This document shows positions 17,874 through 29,572 of a DNA stretch of 64,000 bases, piece by piece. Numbering within the stretch: position 1 is the first letter of the stretch; the number at the start of each line of letters is the position of its first letter. The position numbers were made by a program, and so were the translations under genes. Under the pieces are notes generated by a model. The model worked only from the letters and a program-made list of their open reading frames with translations. It was not told the DNA's origin and did not search any database. Source of the DNA: Agapanthus africanus (Eukaryota > Streptophyta > Magnoliopsida > Asparagales > Amaryllidaceae); assembly GCA_030015575.1 (NCBI GenBank), contig CM057340.1, positions 754,051,632-754,115,631 of the forward strand, in the 5' to 3' direction.

Positions 17874-18010
17874 CCATCGCTATCTCTTAAAAAAAAAAAC
17901 TAAAAAACTAAGTTATCTGCCAATTATGTTTATCAAAGACAACATGCTGATAATAAGAGAATGCAGAAAGAAAAAGAGCATACAAGACATTGCAAAAGAA
18001 AATGTGTATC

Positions 18011-18016
18011 TTTATT
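18011..18016 (-). terminator. Poly(A) signal of the antisense gene in element B
   Basis: AATAAA on the minus strand, 64-69 nt past the stop codon at 18,080. Confidence 0.6.
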
Positions 18017-18079
18017 CATTGACTTCAATCAAATACAAGATGAATCGTACAAAAGAATAAAGAATAGATACATATTATT

Positions 18080-21000
18080 TTAAAGGAAAATTTTACAAAT
18101 ACATTGATACAAAGGCAGCAACTGGGAAGGAAGCGTCTTAAGTAGCTTTATCAGTTGTTCGCACACTTCCTTCCAGGCCTTTTCCCGATCGGCTACCACC
18201 GCCAGCTCTGCCTCCACTTGGGCTCGTTGCTGCAAGACCGACGCAAGCTGCTCCCTCACGACTTGATAGGCAGCTTCCCGACTTGGAATATTGCGCTCAG
18301 CTACGTCGAGTTTTCGCTTCAAGTTTAGCCCATAGGAGATGCGCTCCAAGAGACCCTCAAAGATAGTCTTCACTTGGGCAGCATTTGCCTCAACCTCGGC
18401 GCGCAGATGGGCCGTTTCGTTCGAGGTCTTTTGGCATTCCCTTAGTCTTAAAGCTGCTTCTTGCTCCAAGTGGCGGGAGTGCGAAGTGCTTCGCTCGAGC
18501 CAAGTTGTGCGTTGGGTGCTCAGGGCTAAAACTTCGGGAGAAGGGCGGGTCGACTCCAGCCGGTATAGACAGGCCTCGATCTCCCTGCAATGATTAACCC
18601 AAGATCCGACGACGCCTTCATTATGAAAATTTACGAGCGCCGCCAACATTGGATTAACCTCCACAGCGAAATCTACGGCAGAAGGGAGAGCGTCCATATT
18701 GAGCTCTTCAATATACCCACTAAGCATGCCCAAACTCATCGCAGCACCCTTGGAAGATGGACGTCTCAAGAAAGGGCCTGCCGGTGAAAGGACGCGAGCC
18801 TCAAAGGGGACCGGAGCCGGAACAATAGCTGCAAAACAAAACATGGTTAAACGATGGTTCAGAAAATGTTGAAGGGGTTACCAAAAAAAAAAAGGAAATT
18901 TATTATACCTGTGGAAACAGGTGGCAAGGCCGGAAGGGCTGGTGGCGCAGCCGATCTTTCTGCTCCCCCTTCGATTTGCAACGCTGCAGTCAGAACAAGA
19001 GAGAGTTGGAAATAATTCTACCGCTAAAAAGACAAAGCTACCAATCGGGAACAGTACTCACCAGCGCCACCAGACGGGGAGGCGAATTCAGATGGGAAGG
19101 AGAAGTGTGGGAGCAACACTTGATAGAGATGATCAAAAAGCACCCCTGAAAGATACAACAGTGTGACTTCAGTACATAAACTGTATATCTGAAAGATAGG
19201 ATTAATAAGTTATAAACCCATACCTTCCAACATCTTCGAAGGAGTAAGAGAGGGTTGAGAGGTGACCACCGCCAAGGCAGTCGTTGAAGGCGCTCCTTCA
19301 AGCAGTGGGGCATCAGCACTAGCTGCACCTGCATTACGAAAAACTGAACTTGTCAGAAAAGATTATAAAGTTAAGAAAGGCAGTCACTTGGAGTTTACCT
19401 GAGGAGCTCCCGGCTGAAACGGAGGCGACTCCCTCCTCTACCGACATGAGACCACCGCCCGTGGCCTCGTCACCCGACTCGATAGGGACCGTCGTCGTGC
19501 TAGCAAGACCTGGGGACAGCGGAGGGCCATAGGCGGGAAGGGCTATGATTGGAGTATTGCCAGATTCCAGAGAGGGAGCGGTTGGCTCGTCCTCAGGAAT
19601 CACGGCCACCTCACCCACTACCCTCTCAGGTTCAGTAGCTGCGGTTGTATCGTCCATCGGCACCGTGACATCTCCAGCCTCAAGCGCCTCGACTTCTACT
19701 GCCTTCGGCTCGACAATCATCTCATCTGCCGCCACTTCAGATGCGGCATCGATGACCCTCTCGGCAGCGGATCCTTCAATTTCTGTCTCAGGCGCCGTGG
19801 CCCCGATGACGTTGCTCACTGTCAGCTCGGGCTCGGCAAGTACCGCTTCCTCCGCTCCCCGGGGTTCGACGGTCTCCGCCTCCCCCTCAGTCGGACTTGG
19901 CCCTGCAAAAGGAATGCGTATGAGCCAACGGCTTGATAATTCTTACAACAAGGTTCTGAAAGAAATGTTACCTGAAGAGGACTTATCGTTTGCATCCCGA
20001 ACCGTGCGCGCCACCTGCCTATGAGCGGTAGACAGAGCGGCAGGGGCCTCTTCAGAAGGAGTGTCGGCACGAGAAATCGTGCTAGGGCCCGCTCCCGTGG
20101 CCAAAGCAGCTCTGCTCGCCTCTGCTTCAGAAGGAGTGTCGGCACGAGGAAGAGTGCTAGGGCCCGCTCCCGCCGCCAAAGCAGCTCTGCGTGCCCTTTC
20201 TTCGCGTCTCAACCGCTTCCGCTCCTCTTGAGCCGTTGAGACGGATGCCACTAGGGCTTCCTTGAGTGAGGCTCCCTCGTCCGTATATAGGGATGCCTCT
20301 AGATTCTTCAAGGTATCCTTCATCGTTTTGTCAAGCAGAGGCTCTTGCGGCAACTGTGACGAAGCCGGGACCTCAGTTACAGACTCGGGAAGGACCCCCG
20401 CGTCAATTAATACAACCCCTGCAAAGAAACAAAAGAAAGTCAGGTTGAATATCATAGAGAGACAACAAACTTTCCTTATGAAAGGGAAAGGGGTGAAACA
20501 TACCAACGCCTGCTAGGGCACGCTTCTCCTCCTCCTCCTGGAAGGTTTTCAAGGATGCAGCAATAGCCTCTTCAGTGGAAACACCTGTTGAAAATAGAGC
20601 AAATGTTAGTTAAATATAATAATACAAGGTGCAATAAAATAACAAATAAAGCGTCTGATGATTACCGGACTCAGCGAGCTTGCTTAACATCGCTTCAAGC
20701 CTCGCCGATCACTCTGAAGCTGCAATGGCGGCAGCCAGATTGGTGTCCTCAGGGTCCACCACGAAGCCCTCATTGCTGCCATACTCACATATAGCCCCGG
20801 CGGGAGAAGCCTCAGGCTTCGAGCTGAGGATCGCATAGAGGGAAAGGACGGACTTCTTCTTTTTCTGCTGTCCGCCAGCTTTAGATCCACCCGGAGTGGA
20901 TTTGCGCTTGGCAGCCACTTTAGGGCGGCGAGTCCCGATCTCTGCCCCTCCACCAGATCCTGGCGATACCACATCAACCGTCTTCGTGGGAGCATGGGGC

Positions 21001-22999
21001 GCCGGCGGTGCATCCACCGTAGTGGGCAATGGAAATCCACGCGGGGGGCTCAACACGCGCGGTCGGTCGACTCTGGCATCTTTTATCGAGGGAATGACCT
21101 GGATCCTTGGCTGCAAGGGAGCCTTGCGATCACCGCCAGGAGGCGCAGCCCTACGGTCGACCAGCAGGCGTTTCTCCATTAAGATGATTGGGCCCATAGC
21201 ATGCGCATACCAGGCTACATAAGGATGAATTATTTTAGGGACGCAGCTAGGCTCACTGATAAAAAAATAGGAGCCTGTATTGAGCCGGGTGAAATGATGC
21301 ATCGCATTCCTTATCCCCTCTGGGCCGACCGCGGGTGTTTCCAGAAAGGCCTCCATCGGGATCCCTTGATTGTAACCCAATTGTCGGGCAAATCGATGTG
21401 GGTTATACCTCATAAAGAGAGCCGTTTTATTCTGCCTAAATACTAGGTAGCCCGGCCGAATAGAGTAAAGGTGAAGGATTTCCCGAGCCTTCAGTACAGA
21501 AACCCCGCCCTTAAAGTCATCACGCAGCGACACCACTGATTTAGCGGTCTCGGAGCCCATGGTGATGACCTTATCCACAAAAGAAGTCTTCGCTCCGACT
21601 AGATGTGAACGCAGGAGCAGTCCCCTAGACTCCCGCGGAGGTGCAACCACGATTGAAGCCCCGACCAACCGCATAATTCTTGGGAGTTTGAATTTATCAA
21701 AGAACGGAGGAGTCTTATGGGCACCAAACACCCCGCGCACATGCAGCTCCATCCAAGAAGTGAAGTAGTGCATCGGGAAGTTAGCAGGCTGTACCCCAGG
21801 CTCATTAGCATCCGCCGCTACGCTAAGTCCATTGTAAAGGTAAGCCAGCCCGGCAATCCCTACCGATAGCTGCAAACCAGCCGCCATTCGATGCGCCGGG
21901 TAAAAGACAGAGGACCGCATGAGGCGTGGGTGCATGGGGAGCGCGAAGCTGCATAGCCATAGACCCAAGAACCCTATGAAAAAAGTCTCCTCGTCCATGC
22001 CAGGAACGGCGATCTCTGAGAAAGGGACGCTGGCAGTGCCCGGGAAATAAAAATCCCGCTGGTCATTTTTCAATGAAGGTCGGCGGTCCAAGCCGAAACC
22101 AAAGGGGTCAGCAAGCTGAGCGAACTTCTCGCCCTGCTCTGATAGGAACTCCGGGCGGATAAAACGAGCAATGAAATCCGTGAAACTGACGCCCCGGTCG
22201 CCCGACTCCAAATGGAGTTCCTCATAAATCTCTAACACCTTCACCAAGCCCGGGTGCTGATGCTGAATGGCATTTTCCGGAGTTAAGTCAAATACAAGCT
22301 GCTTGGTGGCGAAGACATACTCGTCTGGAGGAAGCAGCTCCTCGTAGTGTTCTCCCCTCATTGGCAGACCTGAAATTTCAGCAAACTCCTCCAAAGAGAT
22401 GGAGACTTCCCTATCCGCTGTCAAGAAGGTATGGGTGGGGATATTCCATTGTTCGATGAAGGCCTTTATCCACCACGTCGGAGGAGAGGGATACTCGAAA
22501 AGCGAGACGTAGACAGCAGAGTATAAGCCAATCGTCGTCAGGAGAGCCCTCTTCGTCGCCAAAATGTAACGAGCCCATGGCAAATATCCGGCAAGCGGTC
22601 GCGGAGTCAATCCAATGTTGTAAGCCTGTCCCCAAGGGCGTGCTTCACCCTGACAGATTCGCCTCCCCAAGATATCTATAGCCGGCGGCGGCTGCACCGG
22701 AATGGCACCGATTGCAGGCTGAAGGAGGTCGTCGGCATTCCAATTTTTAACCTCCACGGCATACTCCACCGGGGGCTTGTCCGCATAAGGGATCGTAACT
22801 ATGGGCTCAGAAGGCGAAGCGGAGCTGAAGCTGCGACGGCCTTGGATGATTTGGCTGTACCACCTTCCCCACAAATGGAGTCTCTTGTACTCTGGATCAT
22901 GATCTTTAATCAAGGCGAACGCCACCCGGTCCACTGGTGCGTGTGGGAACCCTCCTTCTGAGCGAACAAAAGGGAAAGACAAATCTTCAGACATGTTCC
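18080..22999 (-). CDS. Antisense spliced gene in element B: plant mobile domain protein with coiled-coil tail
   Basis: Exons on the minus strand: 22,999-20,666 (ATG at 22,994-22,992), 20,584-20,504, 20,418-19,972, 19,902-19,399, 19,328-19,224, 19,145-19,062, 18,983-18,909 and 18,828-18,080. All seven introns are 69-85 nt, start GT, end AG and lie in phase 1; exons 2-7 are multiples of three. The predicted product is about 1,457 residues. Exon 1 has the plant mobile domain (FIEQWNIPTHTF, ISLEEFAEISGLPMRG) and a basic segment; exons 3-5 are rich in A, E, S, P and T; exon 8 is a long coiled-coil candidate. A TGA at 20,711-20,709 breaks exon 1 although the frame continues past it to a good donor. 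A T-rich acceptor just before exon 1 (AG at 23,001-23,000) suggests a 5' UTR intron. Function unknown. Confidence 0.85.
20709..20711 (-). pseudogene. Premature TGA in exon 1 of the antisense gene
   Basis: Codon 762 from the ATG. Fourteen sense codons follow before the exon 1 donor at 20,665, and exon 2 continues in frame, so this looks like a recent nonsense change in an otherwise open gene. Confidence 0.75.
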
Positions 23000-23039
23000 C
23001 TGTAGACAAAAAAAAAAAAAATATAACCGTTAGAGTTCC

Positions 23040-23760
23040 AATGCTTCACATGTCAAAGTCCTACATCACACTACAGTGCAGTGAGTAGGGGACCAAAGGG
23101 GGACCCACAAAATCTAGATGACGGCGCATCATTTGATAAGACAGTCCCATCATTGGATGAGACTGTCAGTCAATGAAAAAGACCCCCAATAGAATACCCT
23201 TATTGGGGGGATCCCTAGAGATAAGGAGAAAATCTTCTCTTTTTAGAGCAAAGCTCTATCACAGAGTGACATTTGTCAAACTCTGGTCTCAAAGGAATAA
23301 AACTTCTTAAAAAGAGCCTAGCTCTGCCAGTAGTAATGAAAAATTATAACTCCTAGGAATTAAAATTTTTGGGATCTTAAAGGTCCATGAAAACTTTTAG
23401 GAGTTCTCTATTTGATCTATGAGCATGGCTCTGTTCATGGGTTAAAACCCAGGAACCAGATCTCTATAAATTTTTGAGAGCAAGGCTCTGTGGATGAAAC
23501 CCCAAAGGGGTTTTCTTTAGATCAAAGATCTATGAGAGCAAGGCTCTGTTGAAGAAACCCCAAAGGGGTTTTCTTTAGATCAAAGATCTACAAGAGCAAG
23601 GCTCTGTTAATTAAAATTAATTAAAATTAATTTAAATTTTTACCTAAGAGTGATTTTAAATTCTGAACTTCAAAGTTCTTGGGAAGAAGCAAGAGCAAGG
23701 CTCTAAGAGTTTTTAAGCAAGAGCAAGGCTCTGAAATTCAAATTCTTGGAATTGGTAAAG
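23040..23760. repeat. Cluster of short inverted repeats around AGAGCAAGGCTCT
   Basis: AGAGC-N3-GCTCT recurs about eight times (N3 = AAA, CTA, ATG, AAG), with CCCCAAAGGGGTTTT and GATCAAAGATC in between. The region is the probable 5' UTR and first intron of the antisense gene and precedes the polypurine tract. The same hairpin opens LTR B (CAGAGCAAGGCTCTG). No coding signal. Confidence 0.75.
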
Positions 23761-23782
23761 AATTACCAAGGACCAAGGGTCC

Positions 23783-23790
23783 TATTTATA
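23783..23790 (-). promoter_or_regulatory. TATA box of the antisense gene in element B
   Basis: TATAAATA on the minus strand in the context GTCTATAAATAGGACC, about 790 nt upstream of the first ATG. A start near 23,755 would give a 5' UTR with one intron. Confidence 0.6.
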
Positions 23791-23880
23791 GACGCCTGCG
23801 TCTCTTCACCTGATCTCAATGATCCAACGGTCGGGGTCTTGCCACCGCTGCACTCACGTGCGCGCCACGTGAGCGCAACG

Positions 23881-23893
23881 GTGGGGGGGCATT
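23881..23893 (+). promoter_or_regulatory. Polypurine tract of element B
   Basis: GTGGGGGGGCATT directly before the 3' LTR; the primer for plus-strand DNA synthesis. Confidence 0.8.
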
Positions 23894-26620
23894 TGTTCCC
23901 CCAATCAGAGCAAGGCTCTGCTTAAATTTTGAAAATTCAAATTTTGAAGCAACGCTTCAGTTCCCGTGCGCTGCGCGCAACGCGCCACGTGTCAGAAGTT
24001 GACACGGCAGCACAACGCCCAAGACGGAACGTCCAATCAGAGCAAGGCTCTTTAAAAAACATAAGCAACGTTCAACTGCACAAGCGCACGACAGCGCGAC
24101 ACGTGTCTGCGCAGTTGCGCAAGCACTCTTGCGCAAGTGCACCGCTGCGCGACACGTGTCTGCGCAGTTGCGCAAGCACTGTTGCGCAAGCCTTCCACTG
24201 CGCGACACGTGTCATTCATTGGGGAGTTGCGCAGAAACAGAATGAAAATTTAATGAAATCTTTTCTGTTCTTTCCAAAACCAGAAGATTTTCTTCTGCCT
24301 TTGGATCAAAGATCCAGCGGTGGGAAAATTCCCAAAATCACTCAGAAAAGATCTTGTTAACAAATTCAACAAATTTGTGAGCACTATAAATAGGACCCCG
24401 GACCTCATTCGATGGGCATGAACTGGAATAAGAGACTTCTAGCAAAAAAAAAAAAAGAGAACTCTTGGAGATTATTCAAGAACAAGAAAAAGAAGAAAGG
24501 TAAAAACCTTTTTTTAAGAGAAAAATCTCTGAAGAACAAAGGATTTAAAAAAAAGCGAAATAAATGAAAATAAATAAATAGTGCCTTGCACTTGTTATGA
24601 ACCCTTGGTTCTGTGAAATCAGGGAAAACAGGAAGAAAAACTTGTTTTCCTTTGATCCAAATTTAGATCAAAAGTGCTATGCACTTTTGTTCTTAAATTT
24701 GAAAAATTCTTGATGTTCTGCACAAATGCAACCCATTATTTAAAAGGGCCTGGCCCAAATCAAATTGCAAAATAATAAAGGGGCAGAGCCCTGTTTGGAT
24801 TGATTTTCTAGTCGGGCAAAGCCCAAAGTAAATAAAAAATTTTGGACTTAACGTATCTGCGCAGTTGCGCAAGCACTGTTGCGCAAGTGCACAACTGCGC
24901 GACACGTGTCTGCGCAGTCGCGCAAGCACCGTTGCGCAAGTGCACAACTGCGCGACACGTGTCTACGCGACACGTGTCTGCGCAGTCGCGCAAGCACCGT
25001 TGCGCAAGTGCACAACTGCGCGACACGTGTCTGCGCAGTTGCGCAAGCACCGTTGCGCAAGCCTTCCACTGCGCGACACATGTCACCTCCACGAGCGCTT
25101 GCGCTCTTTAATTGCGCAAAGCACCTGACAAGCCGTGTGGGGCACTGTCAGAGTATTAAATGCAATGCATTATTAAGGGGCAGAGCCCAATCAAAGGTCA
25201 AATGGACCAAATAGAAGTACTGCACATTATTTTAAAAAGGCAGAGCCTAATCAAAAAGTCTAAACAGACCAAAAATAATGCTATGCATTGTTTAAAGGGC
25301 AGAGCCCAATTGAGAGGCCCAATAGACCAAAAACAATGCTCTGCATTATTCTAAAAAGGACAGAGCCCAGTCAATGGCCTGAAGTAATGCTATGCATTAT
25401 TCTAAAAAGGGGGAAAGCCCAAACAAAGGCCTAATAGGCCAAATGCAAACAAAATGTGAACATTTTTAACTGGACTTAGCCCAATTCTGGCCGTAAGTCC
25501 TTAAATTAAATTGACTGAGCACAGCTGCTCTCCTAAATCAATTCACGACCGGTTCAAGGGTACATCTCCGAACTCCTTTGACATCCATCGTTGTAATTCC
25601 TCAACGACGTCAGAGAGGTGACGGGTCCCAACGACCACACACCCATATGGACTGCGGGGTCCTTAAACTCGTGGACCGAAACGTCCTTAAACTAATATCG
25701 GACCGAGACGTCCCTAAACTAATATCGGACCGAGACGTCCCTAAACTAACATCGGACCGAGACGTCCCTAAACTAACATCGGACCACCACGTCCCTAAAC
25801 TAACATCGGACCACCACGTCCCTAAACTGGCGCAATAGAGGCCAAATGCTCTTTTATCGGATCTAAACGGTCCCGTTAAGTTGATCTTAGTCTTAAACTG
25901 GACTAACGTATCCTTAACAAACGTTCAAGTTGATCTTAGCCTCAAACACAGCTAACGTATCCTTAAATATTCAAATGGATTATAAAACTCCCAATCAACT
26001 CTGGTCCGAGGGTACATCTCCGAACTCCTTTGATATCCATCGTTGTAATCCTTCAACGACGTCAGAGAGGTGACGAGTCCCGATGGCTATACATTAAATT
26101 AATCACTACGTTGAGTTGATCTTAGTCTAAAACAGGACTAACGTATCCTTGACGAAAGTTTAAATTGATCTTAGCCGCAACGCGACTAATGCATCCTTAA
26201 ACTGAAAACACCAAACCCAAATCTAAGTAAATACGGATTTGGACTAATCCACGTCCTACGGACGACGGCATTACTCAGTCTCCGTATACAATCCACGGGC
26301 AACCACAAACAAAACAAACACACACGACACGAAGTGAAATTCTGGAGAAGGAGAAAGTTGTTACCGCGATGCGGTAGCGTAATTAACTGCAGGGGCTTGC
26401 GCCTGCAGGGAAGAGCGTCCCCATAATCAAAAACCCCTCATCCTGAGGGGGAATCTGACGAAGTCTGCTACATCGGCCGCATCCGTCTAAACCTCCGATC
26501 CACGGTGCCATAAATCAACTTGGTATCTTCGGAGAGGTAGACGGATAAAACCAAATAGCATCTGCCCCGAACCCCAGGCACGGACGCCCCAAAGTCCAGG
26601 CCGCCGTTCGGAGGGGAACA
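23894..26620 (+). repeat. Element B 3' LTR (2,727 bp)
   Basis: Begins TGTTCCCC, ends GGGGAACA, followed by the GCGCG duplication at 26,621-26,625. TATA box at 24,385-24,392. Differs from the 5' LTR by scattered substitutions, copy number in the 27-bp array and the short repeat near its start. Confidence 0.96.
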
Positions 26621-26625
26621 GCGCG

Positions 26626-27188
26626 CTTGCGCACCTGCGCGCAGCGCTCATGCGCAAAGCGCCCACGTGCCGACACGTGGCGCGCTTGCGCCTGAGCGCA
26701 CAGCACCTAAGCGCACAGCGCTCAAGGCGCTGGCCCCACGCATCCCTTGGATGCCTTTTCCCCCTCTTTTTATGTACATACATATACATATACATATGTA
26801 TACAAATTCACACATATACATACTCCGCAATATTCTCCCCCTCCAAAAAAATTTTGCGTGGACCCCCTTGACCCCCAGCCCGCTATCCGGGTAGCGGGAC
26901 CCCCGTAAAAACTCTGCGTGGCTCCCGATATATCCAAAACCCCCCTTTTCAAAACAAAACACACGTACACTGCACATTGAGTTCGCATGACCAGTTTAAC
27001 CCGTTAATCGGAGGTTCCCCCGCCCCAAAGGCGAGGGGTAATTAACGGCAGCTTAGTCCGCAGCTGCCGGAGATTCGGATCCCCACAATCATTAAACCCC
27101 GGCCTACCCTAGGCAGGGGGAATCTGTAGTACGCCTGACAAGCGCGCGCGTATTCCCATCTCAATGGGGTGACGAAAAACACCCTACA
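26626..27188 (+). repeat. Element A 5' LTR, right part
   Basis: Continues A's LTR after element B; matches the end of 32,379-33,923. It lacks a roughly 40-bp GC-rich hairpin segment present at 33,558-33,600 and in the solo LTR, so that segment was lost here. A U5 hairpin CGGCAGCT/AGCTGCCG lies at 27,046-27,069. Ends ACCCTACA. Confidence 0.95.
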
Positions 27189-27212
27189 GATTCTGGCACG
27201 CCCGGTGGGACC
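27189..27212 (+). promoter_or_regulatory. Primer binding site of element A
   Basis: Identical to that of element B (TGGCACGCCCGGTGGGACC preceded by GATTC), although the LTRs of A and B are largely unlike each other. Confidence 0.85.
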
Positions 27213-27331
27213 AATCTCTCCTCCCATGTTTCGGGTTAAACGTTCATGCGAACTCAATCAATATACATACCAGTATTTATACTAAAAATAATGCTTTTTC
27301 ATGCAGATTTTCAAGCAATCACCTTCCGACG

Positions 27332-29572
27332 ATGTCTTCGATGATGAACTCAGCTCCCGTCTCCTACACAATGAGGATAGACTCTAGAACGGTCCTCCCG
27401 GCCAGTCTCGGGCGACAATGGGAAGAGCCGTTGCTACCATTCGGCTCTATTATGTTCATGCCAGTTGGCGCCATCCCAGCTCCTCAAGCCCCGGTGGCAG
27501 ACAAACCGGTCTCGAAAGGCAGGAGACCAAATGTGGTGATCTTAAGGGCGCCCCAACCCAAACGCAAGTTGGTGTCTGAACGACTTTCCTTGGCCCTAGC
27601 TGGGGGCAAGGCTAGCAACACCAACAAAGCTACAACGCGTCCCGAGCAAGCTCCAGCGGTGCCCTTGACCACTGCTCGATCGGGTGTCTTCTCTAAGCTC
27701 CCCTCTGATCAACTCACAATGGCTTCCCGGGTAGCGGATGCCCGCCAAGCCTTCAAAGTCGAGAAGCTGAGGGAGAAAAGGCTCAGATATAGAGCCAACA
27801 AAAGGGCTAGGGCTCTTGCCAGGCTAAACCTCATGAGGTTCGAAGAACAGGGTTACCCCGCCAAAGATGAGGGGATGGCTGAATGTGTTATCCACACTGT
27901 CTACGTGGTGGGCACGCGCAGCAAGAGCAAGGACGGGGCCACCACATCTCAAATCCAATCTGGCTTGAATGTGGTTGCCACTTCCCAAGAACAGCCGCCT
28001 CCGCTGGATGATGAAAACCCTCTCGATGAGGCTGATAGGCAGAGAGAGCCCTCAATTCATGAGGAGTCTGGCTCGGAAAGCGAAGATGAGCCAACTTTCC
28101 GTCCTAAGACCGCAGAGCAGCAACTTCTCCAAGAGCTCCGAAAACAGCTCAGAAGCAAAGATAAGGAGATGGCCAAGCTCTACTCAAAGATCGACGACTT
28201 GACAAATGTCGTCTTACGGCTTACGGCCCAACTTGCCTCTCAGCCGCCCAATCAAGCACAAGGCTCAGCTCATGAACCGGGAAACGGTGTCCCGAGACAG
28301 CCGACGCCCGTTCCCTCAAATCCAAAAGTGGGCGGACCGCATGAAGATCAGTCGCGTCCTATCTCAGCAAATGTCTTGGCTACCGATGACAGTAGCCCGC
28401 TAACTCAAGATCAAATCATGGACTTGGTTGCCAACAAAGTCAAAATCTTGGTAGCCGAAGCCGAAGTGGAAAAAGATATCAGCAGTAGTGGGAGACCATA
28501 TCCTGCTCAGTATGATCTGGTAGAGTTTCCTAGCGGCTATGTCATCCCTAAATTCGGAAGATTCGATGGGACGGGAAATGCGAATCAACACATCGCCCAC
28601 TTCAAAGCCTCATGCGGGAATACTGGGGGCAATGATGCGCTTCTCCTCCGCCAGTTCGTTAATAGCTTGACCGATGTTGCTTTCGACTGGTACGCGAGCA
28701 TACCGGATGGCTCCGTCACAACTTTTGTCCAAATGGAATCTCTGTTTCGGCAGAGGTTCATGAGCGTCAGCGATAAGATTACCATTGCCGAGCTCGTAAG
28801 GACCAAGCCCAAGAGCGACGAAAGAAGCACGGATTTTATAACCCGATGGCGCAATCTCTCCGTCAAATGCGGACCGCCGATAGAGCAGGACCAATCTGTC
28901 AGTCTCCTCGTCGGAAATCTCAACAATTGGATGGCCCCGTTTTTATGCACCGCGGGTCTCAAAACATTCCAAGAGCTGACCACGAAAGTCCAGATGCTGG
29001 AGCGCTCAAAACAGGAGTCCTCCTCGGATTCTCAAAATAACAACAGGTCTTGGAGAAACCGGAAGGACGATAATCGCAAAGGCGGAAACTCCGATGATTC
29101 TGAATCTTTCAACACTTCGGCTAACAGAAATAAGCAAGGGATGAGCGGACCTAGCGCCAACCAGCCTCGGAAGCCAATGTTCGGAGAGGGAGGAGAATCT
29201 CCACTGAAAGAGAAGCTGGATAAGGTCTATTCCTTCAGAAGGGACAAAATCCGTAAAATATTCAAAGACGCCCTGAAGAACGGTCTACAACTGCCAGAGT
29301 CAAAAAGACCGCAGGAAGCGAATAGGACCGACGACCCCAAATACTGCCCCTATCATAGAGTGATAGGTCATGCCATTGAGGACTGCTTCGTCTTCAAAGA
29401 TTGGGTCGAAAAGCAATACAAGGCAGGAGAGATAGAACTGTCTAAAGGCGTGTTAACAAACAGTCCAGCTGCGACCGCCAATTTCATACTAACAGAGACC
29501 GAAGTTCTTCGTGAAACTGATTCTCTCAGACATCTGCCTTTCTCTGAAAATAATCGACCACCACGTCATTAA
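27332..29572 (+). CDS. Element A Gag, intact 746-residue frame
   Basis: The start is the first ATG of the frame, 120 nt after the primer binding site. The N-terminal third is basic and has SGVFSKL, related to B's SVFxRL motifs. A coiled-coil-like stretch lies near residues 265-310. The retrotransposon gag domain spans about 400-560 (YVIPKFGRFDGTGNANQHIA, LLLRQFVNSLTDVAFDWY). Near residue 640-700 are YSFRRDKIRKIF and the C-x2-H-x4-H-x4-C knuckle in YCPYHRVIGHAIEDC. It ends inside the first unit of a 30-bp repeat. No protease or pol follows. The protein would coat RNA into particles; enzymes must come from another element. No lesion seen. Confidence 0.92.
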   Translation: MSSMMNSAPVSYTMRIDSRTVLPASLGRQWEEPLLPFGSIMFMPVGAIPAPQAPVADKPVSKGRRPNVVILRAPQPKRKLVSERLSLALAGGKASNTNKATTRPEQAPAVPLTTARSGVFSKLPSDQLTMASRVADARQAFKVEKLREKRLRYRANKRARALARLNLMRFEEQGYPAKDEGMAECVIHTVYVVGTRSKSKDGATTSQIQSGLNVVATSQEQPPPLDDENPLDEADRQREPSIHEESGSESEDEPTFRPKTAEQQLLQELRKQLRSKDKEMAKLYSKIDDLTNVVLRLTAQLASQPPNQAQGSAHEPGNGVPRQPTPVPSNPKVGGPHEDQSRPISANVLATDDSSPLTQDQIMDLVANKVKILVAEAEVEKDISSSGRPYPAQYDLVEFPSGYVIPKFGRFDGTGNANQHIAHFKASCGNTGGNDALLLRQFVNSLTDVAFDWYASIPDGSVTTFVQMESLFRQRFMSVSDKITIAELVRTKPKSDERSTDFITRWRNLSVKCGPPIEQDQSVSLLVGNLNNWMAPFLCTAGLKTFQELTTKVQMLERSKQESSSDSQNNNRSWRNRKDDNRKGGNSDDSESFNTSANRNKQGMSGPSANQPRKPMFGEGGESPLKEKLDKVYSFRRDKIRKIFKDALKNGLQLPESKRPQEANRTDDPKYCPYHRVIGHAIEDCFVFKDWVEKQYKAGEIELSKGVLTNSPAATANFILTETEVLRETDSLRHLPFSENNRPPRH

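Larger units (their letters stand above)
14944..17995 (+). other. Element B noncoding module region between integrase and the antisense gene
   Basis: No gene. It carries GGAC-N6-GTCC repeats (15,040-15,110), a duplicated segment with CACGGATGAAAAC (15,170-15,300 and 15,565-15,690), a tRNA-like insert, three hairpin cassettes, GCCGAAATGATTGGGCA repeats (16,390-16,620), an element of the GAATGATGATTCGCTCCTGG family (16,284-16,340), the motif GTATACAATCC twice, and a 133-158-bp array. All these modules except the insert and the array recur in element A, and most recur in E. Confidence 0.8.
2785..26620 (+). mobile_element. Element B: full-length 23.8-kb Tat-lineage Ty3/gypsy retrotransposon with an antisense gene
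   Basis: LTRs begin TGTTCCCC and end GGGGAACA, an 8-bp terminal inversion. The target duplication GCGCG is at 2,780-2,784 and 26,621-26,625. Order: 5' LTR, primer binding site, gag, protease, RT, RNase H, second (archaeal-type) RNase H, integrase, noncoding modules, an antisense spliced gene, polypurine tract, 3' LTR. The second RNase H and absence of a chromodomain place it in the Tat branch. LTRs differ by about 1% by eye over 4,100-5,581 versus 25,140-26,620, so it is young. Coding lesions near 10,080, at 11,900-11,902 and near 13,075 mean this copy cannot make an intact polyprotein. Confidence 0.96.

Noticed and set aside
20709-20711. Programmed readthrough or recoding at the TGA in the antisense gene
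   Set aside because: No supporting context seen, and B has other random lesions; a simple nonsense mutation is likelier.
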